Shown here one piece after another: positions 47,977 through 56,681 of a DNA stretch of 64,000 bases (positions within the stretch are counted from its first letter, which is position 1; every line of letters begins with the position of its first letter). A model generated the notes under the pieces. The model saw only the letters and a list, made by a program, of their open reading frames with translations, was not told where the DNA came from and made no database searches. Both the position numbers and the translations under genes were made by a program. The DNA is from Saprospiraceae bacterium (GTDB lineage: Bacteria; Bacteroidota; Bacteroidia; Chitinophagales; Saprospiraceae): the NCBI GenBank assembly GCA_016711125.1, contig JADJTQ010000005.1, positions 62,001 to 126,000 on the forward strand, in the 5' to 3' direction.

Positions 47977-48837
47977 ATGATTGTACCACGCACTTCACGA
48001 GCAGAAATCATGAGTAAACTTCGAAAGAAAATGGATCAGCGTATTCCGATTTTTATCGCCAGTGCAGGTAGTGGTCTAGTGGCCAGCTTACTCGAAAAGG
48101 CTGGTGCTGATTGTATCAATACATTTTCGGGAGCAAGGTTAAGGGCCAATGGAATGGGTACCATGGCTATGATGTGGCCAATTCTGGATTCGAACAAACA
48201 AACCCTGGATTATACGCGGGAAGATATTATGCCGGCTATCAAAGGTGATTCCTTCATCTGTGCCTGCCTAAATGCAAATGATCCTCTGAAAGATATGAGA
48301 ATGGTCCTTCAACAGTGCAAAGACATGGGAGTTTATTCAGCTTCCAATATTGGACCTTCCATCAGCTATGTCGATAAAGACAGTGAGATCTTCAAAGTAC
48401 TGACCAAAAGTGGAATTACACTTGACAATGAGATAGCGATGTTAAAATTGGCTAAAGAAATGGACATGGTCTCTGTAGGTTTAGGATTTGACGAAGAAGA
48501 CAGTCTCCGCATCGTTTCAGGTGCACAACCGGATCTATTTTGTTTCCATGCTGGTACGACTAAGGGCGGGCTCAAAGGATATGATTCAGGAGAGACTATC
48601 GAACAAACTGCAACCAGATCGGAAGAGGTTTATAAGGAATTACGTAAAATTAGCCCGGATGTAATTTTAATCGCACACGGAGCTGCCTTGGAAAATCCGG
48701 TTGATGCTCAATATATTCTAAACAATACCAGCTGCGATGGCATTTGGACCGGTTCCTCAACCGAACGCATACCGATTGAACGGGCAGTTTTAAGCACTGC
48801 CAAAGAATTTGCCGACCTCCGATTCCCCAATTCTTAA
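47977..48837 (+). CDS. TIM-barrel PEP-hydrolase-like protein, copy B
   Basis: The intact 286-residue protein aligns along its length with copy A and with the C-terminal half of Tm-1. It shows RAEIMSKLRKKMDQRIPIFI, ASAGSGLVASLLEKAGADC, FHAGTTKGG, AHGAALENPVDAQYILN and GSSTERIPIERA. It differs from copy A in the substrate-facing segment (FSGARLRANGMGTMAMMWP instead of [15 protein letters not shown]), so it may act on a different ligand. The UPF0261 gene follows 13 bp downstream, the opposite gene order to locus A. Reaction unknown. Confidence 0.9.
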   Translation: MIVPRTSRAEIMSKLRKKMDQRIPIFIASAGSGLVASLLEKAGADCINTFSGARLRANGMGTMAMMWPILDSNKQTLDYTREDIMPAIKGDSFICACLNANDPLKDMRMVLQQCKDMGVYSASNIGPSISYVDKDSEIFKVLTKSGITLDNEIAMLKLAKEMDMVSVGLGFDEEDSLRIVSGAQPDLFCFHAGTTKGGLKGYDSGETIEQTATRSEEVYKELRKISPDVILIAHGAALENPVDAQYILNNTSCDGIWTGSSTERIPIERAVLSTAKEFADLRFPNS

Positions 48838-48850
48838 ATAGTTTGATGAG

Positions 48851-50089
48851 ATGAGCAAAACAATTGCATTATTAGTAACGCTGGATACTAAAGATCAGGA
48901 AGCTGGATATGTGAAAGAGCAGATAGAAATGAGAGGCCATAAAGCGCTTCTTATGGATATTGGTGTAGTTGGAGAGCCTGGTATTGAGGCCGATATCACT
49001 CGCGAAGAGATAGCTAAAGCAGGAGGTCGTACTATAGAGTCGCTGTTGATTAATCCAACCAGGGAGGAAGCAGGACATATAATGGTGGAAGGTAGCCGGA
49101 AGATCCTGAAGGAAAAAATTGCCACTGGTCAAGTCCATGCCGTGTTGGGTCTTGGGGGTACACAAGGAACATCCAGTTGTTGCGATATCATGCAGGTGTT
49201 GCCCTATGGCTTGCCAAAAATCATGGTTTCTACTGTTGCTTCGGGAGATACTTCAAGTTTTGTGGGCATCAAAGACATCACCATGATGTTTTCGGTAAGT
49301 GATATTTTAAAACTGAATCCTTTTACGAGGAAGATCCTCTCCAACGCTGCCGCTGCTGCTTGCGGGATGGCTGAGTCGGAATCGATATTTGAAATGCAGC
49401 GTGGAGAGAAGCCTCTCATCGGAATGTCTAATTTAGGTGTCTTGACCAAAGGTGCCATGGAGGCGATCAAGTATATTGAGGCAGCAGGTTACGAAGTGAT
49501 CGTTTTTCATGCGGTGGGATCGGGAGGCAAGGCTATGGAGCAGATGATGAAGGAAGGCATTATCCAGGCCGTTTTTGATTATGCAATGGGTGAAATAGCG
49601 GATGATGTCTTCCATGTGTTAAGGGCGGGTGGTCCGGAACGACTTACTGTGGCTGGGAAGTTGGGTTTGCCCCAGGTTTTATGCCCGGGAGGCGCCGAAC
49701 ATTTGGGCATTTTTGTTCCCGCCCATCATGTGCCGGATGAATTTAAAGATCATAAATACGTGTTCCATAGTCCGGTGATTTTTGTGCCCAGATTAAATGT
49801 GGAAGAAATTGAAAGAGTGGCAGATGATATTTGCAAACGTTTGCAATATACCAAAGACAAGGCCTACTTTATGTTTCCTTTGAAAGGAGTGGGTCGGTAC
49901 TCCATTCCTGGTGGTGTTTTAGAAGATAAGGAATCCGATGCTGCTTTTTTCAACCGACTACGGCAAGGATTACCGAAGAATATCGAAATTATAGAGAAAG
50001 ATATGCATGCCGAAGAGCCGGCTTTTGTCAAAGAAGCTGTAGACCGGTTGATTTTATTGATCGAAGAAAAAAGAATTAATTCAGGCTGA
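48851..50089 (+). CDS. Tm-1-like ATP-binding (UPF0261) protein, copy B
   Basis: The 412-residue protein has IALLVTLDTKDQEAGYVKEQ at the start, the glycine loop AVLGLGGTQGTSSC, and the family signature PKIMVSTVASGDTSSFVG. It continues VIVFHAVGSGGKAMEQMMKE and LCPGGAEHLGIFVPAHH near the end. It is clearly paralogous to copy A (24686) but diverged. It follows its TIM-barrel partner and ends where the broken creatininase begins, with no gap. It probably works as a complex with that partner, as the two are fused in plants. The bacterial role is unknown. Confidence 0.92.
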   Translation: MSKTIALLVTLDTKDQEAGYVKEQIEMRGHKALLMDIGVVGEPGIEADITREEIAKAGGRTIESLLINPTREEAGHIMVEGSRKILKEKIATGQVHAVLGLGGTQGTSSCCDIMQVLPYGLPKIMVSTVASGDTSSFVGIKDITMMFSVSDILKLNPFTRKILSNAAAAACGMAESESIFEMQRGEKPLIGMSNLGVLTKGAMEAIKYIEAAGYEVIVFHAVGSGGKAMEQMMKEGIIQAVFDYAMGEIADDVFHVLRAGGPERLTVAGKLGLPQVLCPGGAEHLGIFVPAHHVPDEFKDHKYVFHSPVIFVPRLNVEEIERVADDICKRLQYTKDKAYFMFPLKGVGRYSIPGGVLEDKESDAAFFNRLRQGLPKNIEIIEKDMHAEEPAFVKEAVDRLILLIEEKRINSG

Positions 50090-50809
50090 ATGCATTTCGA
50101 AAAGTTTCAATTAGAACGACTATTGCCAGATCAGATCTATGCTTCGCTAGAAAAAATCCATTGTTTATATGCCTTTGGGCGCCATTGAATGGCATGGTTT
50201 GCATTTACCCATCGGACTGGATAGCATGACATCACATGGCATTTGTTTACGGGTAGCAGATCGGGTCGGAGGTCTGGTAATGCCCCGCTTTATTATGGCA
50301 TGACCGGAAGCATCGGGCATCATCCTGGACCATTTTATTGGAGGAAGAAAATACTTTCCTGGCTATCCTTCGCGACATTAACTCGTCTCGAAGCCTTTAA
50401 GGTCAAACTTGCCGTGGTTTTTACCGGGCACTTTGGTAAAAGACAGTTGGCCGCACTAAACGTATTAAAAACACAATGGGCAGCTGAAAAACACGACATG
50501 CGTCTTTTGGTCCTGTCGATTAACCAATGTCCGGATGCCAAAATGATCGGTGATCACGGTGCGATTTTCGAAACATCCGTTTTGTCACTGTTACACCCGG
50601 AATTGGTGAAACTAGATAAATTACCCCCCCAGGAAACTAATCCTGCCAATGATCCGGATGGTGACAGTTGGGGCCCCCATCGGAGGGATTCTGCAAACGT
50701 ATTGTTTGGAATATTGGGCGATGATCCAAGGGCGTATGATGATCAGAGGGCGAAAGAATTGCTGTCAACGATTTTGGACTGGATGATTAGCAAAGTAAGT
50801 TATGTCTAA
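50090..50809 (+). pseudogene. creatininase family amidohydrolase, several frameshifts
   Basis: Frames in series read MHFEKFQLERLLPDQIYASL, then VYMPLGAIEWHGLHLPIGLD (the metal-binding EWHGLHLPIGLD signature), LYYGMTGSIGHHPG and ILLEEENTFLAILRDIN. The last frame is VVFTGHFGKRQLAALNVLKT to GDSWGPHRRDSANVLFGILG. All metal ligands of creatininase-type amide hydrolases appear to be present. Repairs at A6 near 50155 and CCC near 50285 fix two breaks, and two more lie near 50330 and 50390. Family members cut cyclic amides or formamides. The gene follows Tm-1 copy B without a gap. It may be intact in the cell if the breaks are errors. Confidence 0.7.
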
Positions 50810-50935
50810 CGCTAATAGACATTTAAAGGCACAGCATCAGGCTGATTCCTTTTGGAGATTCTCTAGGAGCTAATGGGTTTTTTATCTAATTCACACACGG
50901 ATGATCACTAGATCAGCAGTTGTTTTACAAATACA

Positions 50936-50943
50936 TATATTTG
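50936..50943 (+). promoter_or_regulatory. possible -7 box (TATATTTG)
   Basis: TATATTTG at 50936-50943 fits the Bacteroidota TAnnTTTG consensus and is about 60 bp before the first ATG of the next plus-strand frame. A TTG at 50920-50922 is too close (13 bp) for the usual -33 spacing, so this is weak. Confidence 0.25.
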
Positions 50944-51003
50944 TCTTACCTTATACGTGAGATTGCGATCAGTTGAGAATTACGAACTTCAGAACACCAA
51001 ACT

Positions 51004-51438
51004 ATGCAAGATCTTTCCTTCAATACAGATACCGGTGAAGCAGATGGCACGGGTGACAAGGATTCCAGTTTTGCGTTTAGATATCCGATGGTGATGGATA
51101 CATTTTCCTCCGCTTCAGATGGAAGTGGTATTCTAAGTTGCAGATCTTCCATAAAGCGATCCCTTTCCCCAGAGCATTTTTTAAGTCTCCCAGGTGGGAG
51201 AAAGGTCGATCGAATCCAACCTCTTATTCGGAGTGGTAAAATTCCCTCCCTGCTTCGGGCTAAATATTTAACAAACAATCATTTTGCCCTTGAGTGGTCA
51301 TGCTTAAATATTCTGCTGGTCAATGATAAAGACCATCAGATGTCGGGTTCCCAATGCGATTATTTCCGTACTTATCCGTCAGATTTTTCACTGGAGGTAT
51401 CAGTGTATCGTCAATTTGAAGAAATCAGGAACAGATGA
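51004..51438 (+). CDS. doubtful 144-residue protein ahead of the glycosyltransferase
   Basis: The frame starts MQDLSFNTDTGEADGTGDKD and ends SVYRQFEEIRNR. It has no signal peptide, membrane helix or known motif. A minus-strand frame of similar quality overlaps it, so the coding strand is uncertain. A further short frame begins with an ATG at 51438. The 785-bp stretch 50810-51594 contains no other gene I can support. Confidence 0.3.
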   Translation: MQDLSFNTDTGEADGTGDKDSSFAFRYPMVMDTFSSASDGSGILSCRSSIKRSLSPEHFLSLPGGRKVDRIQPLIRSGKIPSLLRAKYLTNNHFALEWSCLNILLVNDKDHQMSGSQCDYFRTYPSDFSLEVSVYRQFEEIRNR

Positions 51439-51594
51439 AGAACTGGAAAAAATCATTTCAAATTCATCAGCAACCTGAATCCCCTGAATCCTTCCCAAAT
51501 CAAATTGATCGACCAACCTCGATACATTCGCTATTACATGTAGGTAAAATTAAGACTGTTACACAGAGTCGGAATTAAGAGGAAAGGCCTGAGT

Positions 51595-54177
51595 ATGAAA
51601 TTTTTAGAAAATGAAAACGAATTGAGCTTGTCAGATCCGAATGTGAAAAAGGAAGGAAGTTCGCCATTTGAATCGAAGATTCGGGGACCGGGATTAGAAA
51701 GATCTGAAATAGTTGCAGAGCAAGTGGAAGTGACAAATGATGAAATAGATGATCTCCCAAAATTGACTGGGACTTTTAGAGAAAGCGAAATGGATTTCAA
51801 TCGAATCCTTCAGGAAAAAGAAAGAAATATTAATAAAATCGTAGGTGAATATATGAACCTCGAAAAACATGCGCATGGCCTGGAGGAAGAAATTAAGGAG
51901 CTCAAGGAAGTCATTCTTCAGTTGGAGACTGAGAAAAAAGCTAGTTTGACCAGGTGGTGGCTGTTTTGGCAAATGATGATAAAATCCTTGAAGTATCCAG
52001 GGAGAGTGCTATCACATCTCAATACCGACAATTTGACAACATTGGTTTTTGCACTGAGAGAAGAAAAACCCCCGGAGATATTATATAATTTCCGGAAGCT
52101 TTTAGGTGAAATCGAAGAGGTTGACGATCTGCCAATTCATGATTCTCTTAAAGAACGATTTACACAGGAGCAAAAAAGAAAACTTTTAGTCTTTTTGAGA
52201 AGTAATGATAAAATTTACTTAGGTAAAGTGTCAAATCCTGTGGTCAGCATAGTCATAGTTTTATATAATCGGGTTGAATTAACTCTTTCTTGCCTGGAAT
52301 CTATTAATCAAACTGTAGAATTTCCATTTGAAGTGATTATTGTCGATAATGCTTCAACTGATGCAACCCATAAATTACTACGACGTGTCAGAGGGGCAAA
52401 AATTATCCGCAATAAATCTAATAAAGGATTTTTATTGGCTAGCAATCAAGCTGCCCGGAAAGCCAGAGGTAAACATCTCTTATTTCTAAATAATGACGCC
52501 CAGCTGATGGAGGGGAGTATCCAAACAGCTCTGGAAACCCTAGAATCTCAAGCTGATATCGGTGCCGTAGGAGGTAGAATTATACTCTTGGATGGAACCT
52601 TGCAAGAAGCGGGAAGTATGGTTTGGGATAATGGTAGCTGCCTGGGTTATGGTAGAGGTCAGGCTCCTGAGCAGCCGGAATTTATGTTTCGTCGTGACGT
52701 TGATTATTGTTCTGGTGTATTCTTATTGACACCCAGGAAGTTATTTGATGAATTAGGAGGATTTGACGAAGCCTATGTGCCCGCATACTATGAAGAGACA
52801 GACTATTGCATGCGTTTATGGCAAGCGGAATATCGGGTTGTCTATGAACCAATGGCCAAAATAATTCATTTCGAATTCGCGAGTTCCGCCAACTCTGAGG
52901 CAGCTTTTACCTTGCAACGTAGCCACCGAAAGATCTTTTTTGAAAAACACAAAAGCCAGCTCAGCAGGCACTATTCTGTTTCGACTCAACAAATCAACCT
53001 CGCCCGATTTGCCATAGCACAAAAACACGCTCTTCGGATTCTATTTATTGAAGACAAGATTCCACACATTGATGAGGGTGCAGGTTTTCCGAGATCCAAT
53101 CAAATTTTGCATCATATGGTGGATTTGGGGCTCTTGGTGTCCGTTTTACCAATAAATTTTCCCGATAAGGATGACTGGGAGACTGCTTACAAGGATTTGC
53201 CCAGAGAAATCGAACTACTCATTGGCATAGGTAGCCAAAATTTGATAGAATTTGTCGCTTCCCGATCGGGTTATTATGATGTTATCTGGGTAAGCAGACC
53301 CCATAACTTGCAATTTTTCAAAGATCATTATTATCAAATAGAACATTTAATCAGGGAAAGTAAGATCGTTTATGATTCCGAAGCTATTTTCTCAAATCGC
53401 GATCTGGCCTATGCTCATTTGATGGGAGACTACGAAGCAGCCGCTAGATATGAGATTCAACTCAAAGACGAGCTCCAACTAGCTTCTCTGGCTCACATAG
53501 TCGTTGCGGTAAATGAAGCGGAAGCAGAACAGTTTAGGCAAGCCATCGATGTCCCTACTTACGTCTCAAACATTGTTTTTAGTATCGATGCTACATCCGG
53601 GAATTGGAACCTTAGGTCTGGTTTGTTATTTGTTGGAAATATGGATCATGACGGGTCACCTAATGTAGATTCCATCACATGGCTGGTAGAGGAAGTCTAT
53701 CCTTATATTGCAGATCGGATGAAAACTCCCGACCTGACCTTGGTGGGATCCAATAATTCGCCACAGATCCAAACCCTGGCGGAAAAGCATCAGTATATCA
53801 AGCTGATCGGCCAGGTGGATGACCTCAAACCCCATTTTGAAAGTTGTAGGCTTTTTGTAGCACCTACCCGCTTTTCAGCCGGAGTTCCCCTAAAAGTATT
53901 ACAAGCCTCCGCATATGGTGTTCCGGTTGTCTGCACTGATTTGATCCAGAGTCAGTTGGGTTGGAATAAAGAGGAGGCATTAATGTCGGCACCCATTTCT
54001 GACCCAGCTCTCTATGCTGAAAAGATTTGCGGAGTTTATCAGAATGAGAAACTAAGTGAGAACCTCATAAATGGAGCATTTATTGAATTGAAAAGGAGAT
54101 TTTCACTGGACGAACAAAAATTACTCCTAAAAAGTATTTTAGATAGTTGTTCAGATATTCAAGTGGTTAACCTATGA
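51595..54177 (+). CDS. two-domain glycosyltransferase (GT2 + GT4) with coiled-coil N-terminus
   Basis: This 860-residue cytoplasmic protein has an acidic N-terminus with a coiled coil at about 75-115. A GT2 family domain follows (about 218-460: VSIVIVLYNRVELTLSCLES, IIVDNASTDATHKLL, FLNNDAQLMEG as the metal site, GGFDEAYVPAYYEETDYCMR). The GT4-type C-terminal domain (about 490-850) contains LLFVGNMDHDGSPN, LIGQVDDLKPHFESCRLFVA and PTRFSAGVPLKVLQASAYG with the nucleotide-binding Glu position replaced by Val/Leu. Two sugar transfers in one chain are expected. It overlaps the gmd start by four bases (ATGA), so it is translationally coupled. It probably builds a surface polysaccharide. Confidence 0.9.
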   Translation: MKFLENENELSLSDPNVKKEGSSPFESKIRGPGLERSEIVAEQVEVTNDEIDDLPKLTGTFRESEMDFNRILQEKERNINKIVGEYMNLEKHAHGLEEEIKELKEVILQLETEKKASLTRWWLFWQMMIKSLKYPGRVLSHLNTDNLTTLVFALREEKPPEILYNFRKLLGEIEEVDDLPIHDSLKERFTQEQKRKLLVFLRSNDKIYLGKVSNPVVSIVIVLYNRVELTLSCLESINQTVEFPFEVIIVDNASTDATHKLLRRVRGAKIIRNKSNKGFLLASNQAARKARGKHLLFLNNDAQLMEGSIQTALETLESQADIGAVGGRIILLDGTLQEAGSMVWDNGSCLGYGRGQAPEQPEFMFRRDVDYCSGVFLLTPRKLFDELGGFDEAYVPAYYEETDYCMRLWQAEYRVVYEPMAKIIHFEFASSANSEAAFTLQRSHRKIFFEKHKSQLSRHYSVSTQQINLARFAIAQKHALRILFIEDKIPHIDEGAGFPRSNQILHHMVDLGLLVSVLPINFPDKDDWETAYKDLPREIELLIGIGSQNLIEFVASRSGYYDVIWVSRPHNLQFFKDHYYQIEHLIRESKIVYDSEAIFSNRDLAYAHLMGDYEAAARYEIQLKDELQLASLAHIVVAVNEAEAEQFRQAIDVPTYVSNIVFSIDATSGNWNLRSGLLFVGNMDHDGSPNVDSITWLVEEVYPYIADRMKTPDLTLVGSNNSPQIQTLAEKHQYIKLIGQVDDLKPHFESCRLFVAPTRFSAGVPLKVLQASAYGVPVVCTDLIQSQLGWNKEEALMSAPISDPALYAEKICGVYQNEKLSENLINGAFIELKRRFSLDEQKLLLKSILDSCSDIQVVNL

Positions 54178-55217
54178 GAACGGCATTGATCACGGGGATA
54201 GCCGGACAAGATGGCTCCTACCTCGCAGAATTGTTGTTGGAGAAAGGATATGAAGTACATGGGCTTGTCAGGAAAACTGAAAATAAGGGAAGTAGTGATC
54301 TGGATTTTCGTTTGAAGCGACTCGAAAAGATTATTGACAAGTTAATAATGCATGATAGTGATATCACGTCATATGAAAGCGTCGAGCGCATATTCGAACT
54401 TGTACAACCTCATGAATGCTATCATTTAGCTGCTCAAAGTTCAGTTGAATCTTCTTTTGAAACCCCTTTTTCAACTTTCTCAATTAATATCGACGGAACT
54501 CACCACATGCTTGCCGTAATTAGGACCAGGATGCCTCAATGCCGGTTTTATTTTGCGGCCTCTTCCGAAATGTACGGAAATATCAGTCAGAAACCACTTG
54601 ACGAGTGCACGCCTTTTATGCCTCAATCTCCTTATGCGATAAGCAAGGTAGCTGGGTTTTATCTGACTCAGTACTACAGGCAAGCCTATGGTGTTTATTC
54701 CTGCTCGGGTATATTATTTAACCATGAATCGCCGAGAAGGGGGATAGAATTCGTGACACAAAAAATTGTTCAACATGCTATTCTGATTGAAAAAGGTAAA
54801 AGTAATTTGCTCGTTTTAGGGAATATAGCGGCTAAAAGGGATTGGGGTTATGCCAAAGAATATGTCAAGATCATGTGGAGAATGCTACAGCAGGAGAATC
54901 CAGAAGACTTTGTGATTGGAACGGGTGAAAGTTATTCAATTAAGCAATTCATTGATTTGGTGTTTGAGGAATTGGAAATATCTTATGAGTTGGTTGACTT
55001 GCACATGATGTCTTTAAATGAGGCCGATAAACAATTGGAAATACTGAAAGTCGAAAAGGATCGTGTATTTGTGGTTCAACACCCAAGGTTCTATCGACCC
55101 TTGGATTTAAAAATAGTAAGGGCAAATCCGGCAAAAGCAAAACAGTTGCTTGCGTGGGAACCTCAGGTGGGATTAAGAGACCTCATTCAGATAATGATCC
55201 AGGAGGGGTCAGCTTAA
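54174..55217 (+). CDS. gmd: GDP-mannose 4,6-dehydratase-type NAD-dependent epimerase
   Basis: The 347-residue SDR enzyme begins ALITGIAGQDGSYLAELL, the exact nucleotide-binding start of GDP-mannose 4,6-dehydratases. It also has YHLAAQSSVESSFETP, AASSEMYGNISQKPLDE, catalytic Tyr and Lys in YAISK, and ILFNHESPRRGIEFVTQKI with NLLVLGNIAAKRDWGYAKEY. It would convert GDP-mannose to GDP-4-keto-6-deoxymannose, a precursor of fucose, rhamnose or perosamine units. Its start codon overlaps the stop of the glycosyltransferase, so the two are produced together. Confidence 0.93.
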   Translation: MRTALITGIAGQDGSYLAELLLEKGYEVHGLVRKTENKGSSDLDFRLKRLEKIIDKLIMHDSDITSYESVERIFELVQPHECYHLAAQSSVESSFETPFSTFSINIDGTHHMLAVIRTRMPQCRFYFAASSEMYGNISQKPLDECTPFMPQSPYAISKVAGFYLTQYYRQAYGVYSCSGILFNHESPRRGIEFVTQKIVQHAILIEKGKSNLLVLGNIAAKRDWGYAKEYVKIMWRMLQQENPEDFVIGTGESYSIKQFIDLVFEELEISYELVDLHMMSLNEADKQLEILKVEKDRVFVVQHPRFYRPLDLKIVRANPAKAKQLLAWEPQVGLRDLIQIMIQEGSA

Positions 55218-55297
55218 GGACATTTTGGTAAATCAGCTAGGACAAGACATAATTTTTATACTGATGTTGACAACAACATAATTAAATCTATCAAGGC

Positions 55298-56629
55298 ATG
55301 AATGGGCGGGAGAACCTGTTTCGAGAAAGGGTGAGTCAAGGAAAATATCTACTTTATTTAATATTTGCAGTTTGGCTACTGCTTGAACTCATAGGCCCGT
55401 CTATTTTGAGCACTGTAAAAGGAGATCATTTATCTAAAAAGGGTTTGTTAAATAGTCTTATTTCTGATGTTGACATAGAAAATGATTCTTCACGAAATTT
55501 ATCCGGACGTAGAACCACCGACAGCCTTTTATTGAAGCCTTATGCCTTACATCCTTATATTGGATATATATTTGACAGGGACCAGGATTCGACCATCAAT
55601 AATGCTGGATTTAGGGGACCATCTCCACTTACAAAGAAAGCAACTGGCCATTTTAAAATCTGTATTACTGGTGGGTCGGTCGCTCTACAGACATTTTCGA
55701 TGCGGGGAAGTCTGATCAAAGAATTACAGAAATCCACATATTTTCGGGAAAAAAAAATAGAAGTTGTAAACCTGGCCCTTGGAGGTTATAAACAACCGCA
55801 ACAGCTCATGGCACTCACCTATCATTTATTTCTTGGGGCTGAATATGACATGGTAATCAATTTGGATGGTTTTAATGAAATGGCTCTGCCTTACACTGCT
55901 GCGAAACATTCTAATCATTATCCCTTTTTTCCCAGGAATTGGGAAAAAAATGCCGCAAATATTCCAGATCCAACGCTATACAGGAAGTGGTCCGCCCTCT
56001 CTCTCGCAATGGAAAGGAGGAATAGCCTTAAACAGCGGCATAGTAGGTCTTTATTTAAGTACAGTTATGTGGCCTTACTTTTTGGCCATGCACAATTGGC
56101 TTCCATGAATGAGCAGGTGAAAGACCTTAATGATCAGATTAATACTGAAATACGAAATTTAGATGATAGCTTTCAATCTCTTGGCCCACCATATGATTTC
56201 TCAAACGAGCAGGTTTTCTTAAAAGATTTGGCAGAGAAATGGAAAAATGCCTCCTTTCAAATGCATAATATATGTCGTGCAAACGGCATTCGCTATTTCC
56301 ATTTCCTTCAGCCAAATCAATATGTGGCTGGCTCTAAAGTACTGACCGATGAAGAAAACAGGATTGCGAACATGGATATATATCCTGAAAAGAAGAACGC
56401 CACTTATCACTATAGCCAAGCCGTAAAAAGAGGATATTCCTACCTTATCGAAGAAGGAAGGGAATTAAAAGATTTAGTTCCATTTTGGGATCTGACGATG
56501 ATTTTTAGTGACGAAAAAAATTCGGTGTATACTGACTTCTGTTGTCATTTCAATCAATATGGGGTGGTTGAGATCAATCGTCGAATAGCTGGAATTATCA
56601 TTGATTACATTCCTCAGGATGGTCGCTAA
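55298..56629 (+). CDS. membrane-anchored SGNH-hydrolase-like protein
   Basis: The 443-residue protein has one N-terminal membrane helix (KYLLYLIFAVWLLLELIGPSI) and an SGNH-like domain outside. Block I is ICITGGSVALQTF (GGS nucleophile), the Gly block VVNLALGGYKQPQQL, the Asn block INLDGFNEMALP, and the catalytic pair in TDFCCHFNQYG (Asp and His). Such proteins add or remove acyl groups on polysaccharides. It lies 80 bp after gmd on the same strand and probably edits the same polymer. Exact specificity is unknown. Confidence 0.75.
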   Translation: MNGRENLFRERVSQGKYLLYLIFAVWLLLELIGPSILSTVKGDHLSKKGLLNSLISDVDIENDSSRNLSGRRTTDSLLLKPYALHPYIGYIFDRDQDSTINNAGFRGPSPLTKKATGHFKICITGGSVALQTFSMRGSLIKELQKSTYFREKKIEVVNLALGGYKQPQQLMALTYHLFLGAEYDMVINLDGFNEMALPYTAAKHSNHYPFFPRNWEKNAANIPDPTLYRKWSALSLAMERRNSLKQRHSRSLFKYSYVALLFGHAQLASMNEQVKDLNDQINTEIRNLDDSFQSLGPPYDFSNEQVFLKDLAEKWKNASFQMHNICRANGIRYFHFLQPNQYVAGSKVLTDEENRIANMDIYPEKKNATYHYSQAVKRGYSYLIEEGRELKDLVPFWDLTMIFSDEKNSVYTDFCCHFNQYGVVEINRRIAGIIIDYIPQDGR

Positions 56630-56681
56630 TTTGCAAATCATTTATTTCTAATTGCTGCTATTAGTGCAGGAAGCTTTTCAA

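Noticed and set aside
50946..51278. Minus-strand 110-residue frame opposite 51004-51438
   Set aside because: No motif and no better than the plus-strand frame; strand left undecided and only the plus frame listed at low confidence.
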